Position numbers and translations under genes: made by a program
Shown: piece after piece, positions 5,909 to 6,540 of the stretch
Layout: each line of letters opens with the position of its first letter
Numbering within the stretch: position 1 is the stretch's first letter
Notes under the pieces: generated by a model
What the model saw: only the letters and a program-made list of their open reading frames with translations
What the model was told of the DNA's origin: nothing
The model's database searches: none
NCBI GenBank assembly: GCA_002358905.1
Contig: DEPT01000073.1
Coordinates: forward strand, 1-6,540
Direction of reading: 5' to 3'
Length of the DNA stretch: 6,540 nt
Source of the DNA: Akkermansiaceae bacterium UBA3385
Lineage (GTDB): Bacteria; Verrucomicrobiota; Verrucomicrobiia; Verrucomicrobiales; Akkermansiaceae

Positions 5909-6082
5909 TACCGCTGCTGATGCAGCGGTAATCAGTCGGCCCTGCGGGCCTCAATGAATTACGCCCTGCGGGCGTATGAAAGCGGAGCTTCGCCCCGCAT
6001 GAATTACACTGGCTGCGCCAGTGTACGAAATACTTTGCTGCGCAAAGTATGAAATTACCCGAGCCTGTCGGCTCGGGTAATT
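5909..6082. repeat. Right array of seven palindromes, inverted relative to the left array
   Basis: Units: 5909-5930 (TACCGCTGC, loop TGAT), 5938-5950 (GGCCC, TGC), 5960-5976 (TACGCCC, TGC), 5982-5998 (GCGGAGC with GCCCCGC, one A-C mismatch, TTC), 6005-6025 (TACACTGGC, TGC), 6030-6050 (ATACTTTGC, TGC), 6053-6082 (AATTACCCGAGCC, TGTC). Centre spacing is 22-28 bases, mostly 24-25. The loops are the reverse complement of the left array's GCA, and the linkers (TCAATGAAT, TGAAA, ATGAAT, CGAAA) are the reverse complement of the left linkers, so the array is the inverted partner of the left one. Between the gene stop and this array there is only the small hairpin and the start of the arm. Confidence 0.9.
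6053..6082 (-). terminator. Outermost right hairpin, possible clpB terminator
   Basis: A perfect 13-bp stem (AATTACCCGAGCC with its complement) and a 4-base loop, the longest in the array, beginning two bases after the clpB stop codon. On the minus strand it is followed only by AATTTC rather than a long T run, so termination would be modest. It may be the original clpB terminator, adopted as the array's last unit, or purely part of the element. Confidence 0.4.
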
Positions 6083-6084
6083 CA

Positions 6085-6540
6085 TCATCTGAAGACGATT
6101 TTTCCATCTTCAACATCCACGAGAATCGTACTACCCTCGGGATACCTGCCCTCCAGAATCGCCATACTGAGCGGGTCGAGAATATCGTGCTGAATGGCGC
6201 GTTTGAGCGGACGGGCACCATATACCGGGTCATAGCCATGCTCAGCTACCAGGGCGGCAGCGGCATCGCTGAGCTGCATGCGGAGCCCGCGGTTTTCGAG
6301 GCGCTTGAGCACGCGGCGGAGCTGGATTCCCACAATCTTCTTGAGGTCCTCGCCCTGCAGACGGTCGAAGATGATAATTTCATCGATGCGGTTGAGGAAT
6401 TCCGGGCGGAAGTGGCCGCGCAGGGCATCCAGCGCTCGTGTGTTGCGGGTGGCGGCATCGGTTTCGTTCAGGATGAACTGGCTGCCGATGTTGCTGGTCA
6501 TGATGAGCACCGTGTTGGTGAAATCCACCGTGCGGCCCTG
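6085..6540 (-). CDS. clpB: Chaperone ClpB, C-terminal part (runs off the window)
   Basis: The last 151 residues of the ClpB disaggregase, the hexameric AAA+ motor that pulls aggregated proteins apart with DnaK in the cytosol. The visible part belongs to the second nucleotide-binding domain: sensor 1 Asn in IMTSNIGS (visible residues 13-20), the arginine finger in FRPEFLNRIDEIIIF (44-58), and sensor 2 in YGARPLKRAIQ (107-117), followed by the small C-terminal domain ending VDVEDGKIVFR. The frame is open to the window edge, where it reads QGRTVDFTNT, so the apparent GTG start near 6528 is an internal valine and the true start lies outside. ClpB is preferred over ClpA or ClpC because of the GRTVDFTNT and GYDPVYGARPLKR wording. 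The stop codon abuts the hairpin element. Confidence 0.95.
   Translation of the reverse strand, partial: QGRTVDFTNTVLIMTSNIGSQFILNETDAATRNTRALDALRGHFRPEFLNRIDEIIIFDRLQGEDLKKIVGIQLRRVLKRLENRGLRMQLSDAAAALVAEHGYDPVYGARPLKRAIQHDILDPLSMAILEGRYPEGSTILVDVEDGKIVFR

Larger units (their letters stand above)
5222..6082. mobile_element. Element with hairpin-array inverted-repeat arms around a four-helix-bundle gene
   Basis: The left arm (5222-5430) and right arm (5881-6082) are imperfect inverted repeats. Identical linker blocks include TAATTCATTGAG (5350-5361) against CTCAATGAATTA (5950-5961), TAATTCATGCGGGG (5301-5314) against CCCCGCATGAATTA (5993-6006), CCGCTTTCATA (5322-5332) against TATGAAAGCGG (5975-5985), and TATTTCGTA (5277-5285) against TACGAAATA (6024-6032). 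Between the arms lies a single gene with its own promoter. The unit fills nearly all the space between clpB and guaA, leaving about 43 bases before guaA and two bases before the clpB stop. I see no target-site duplication and no transposase, so movement is inferred from the symmetrical layout. It may instead be a transcribed structured RNA with an embedded ORF, as 23S rRNA intervening sequences are. Confidence 0.6.

Noticed and set aside
5222..6082. CRISPR array
   Set aside because: The regular spacing of about 24-25 bp suggested it, but the units are palindromes with variable stems and short common linkers, there are no constant repeats with unique spacers, and no cas genes are present.
5222..6082. 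23S rRNA intervening sequence
   Set aside because: The flanks are guaA and clpB, with no rRNA sequence on either side, and the arms favour local hairpins over one long terminal stem.

Overview
The window is a chromosomal stretch of a moderately GC-rich bacterium. ppk1, guaA and the end of clpB are all on the minus strand. A Verrucomicrobiota/Akkermansia-like host fits the gene style and the four-helix-bundle gene, but this is a low-confidence impression and not a result. Ribosome binding sites are uneven: ppk1 has a strong AAGGAGG, while guaA and the four-helix gene have none and appear to be transcribed almost from their start codons.

Layout, left to right. At 99-509 (+) is the C-terminal part of a protein resembling the glycerophosphodiester phosphodiesterase fold. 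It lacks its N-terminal catalytic half and may be frameshifted at a T6 tract. It ends one base from the convergent ppk1 (511-2589, -), a full-length polyphosphate kinase 1. Upstream of ppk1, in a 61-base gap, are a sigma70-like promoter and a perfect 10-bp palindrome whose loop holds the Shine-Dalgarno. Next is a family-3 solute-binding protein (2651-3490, -) whose two halves are in swapped order, as in a circular permutation. A strong hairpin terminator (3595-3638) ends guaA (3655-5178, -), which encodes a complete GMP synthase.

Between guaA and clpB sits the most unusual part, an element of about 860 bp (5222-6082). In the middle is a 118-residue four-helix-bundle protein of the 23S rRNA intervening-sequence / Avd-like family (5493-5849, +) with its own promoter. 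On each side is an arm of about 200 bp, and the arms are imperfect inverted repeats of each other. Each arm holds seven small palindromes spaced about 24-25 bp apart, most with 5-9 bp stems and a three-base loop reading GCA (left) or TGC (right). The short linkers are conserved between the arms. Stem sequences differ but remain self-complementary, so local hairpins seem to be what is maintained. The last hairpin abuts the stop codon of clpB (6085 to beyond 6540, -), of which only the C-terminal 151 residues are visible.

The housekeeping genes (nucleotide synthesis, polyphosphate, disaggregase) do not form one pathway. The solute-binding protein and ppk1 could be partly co-transcribed. The four-helix element looks like an insertion into a short clpB-guaA intergenic space and is the best candidate here for an undescribed system.
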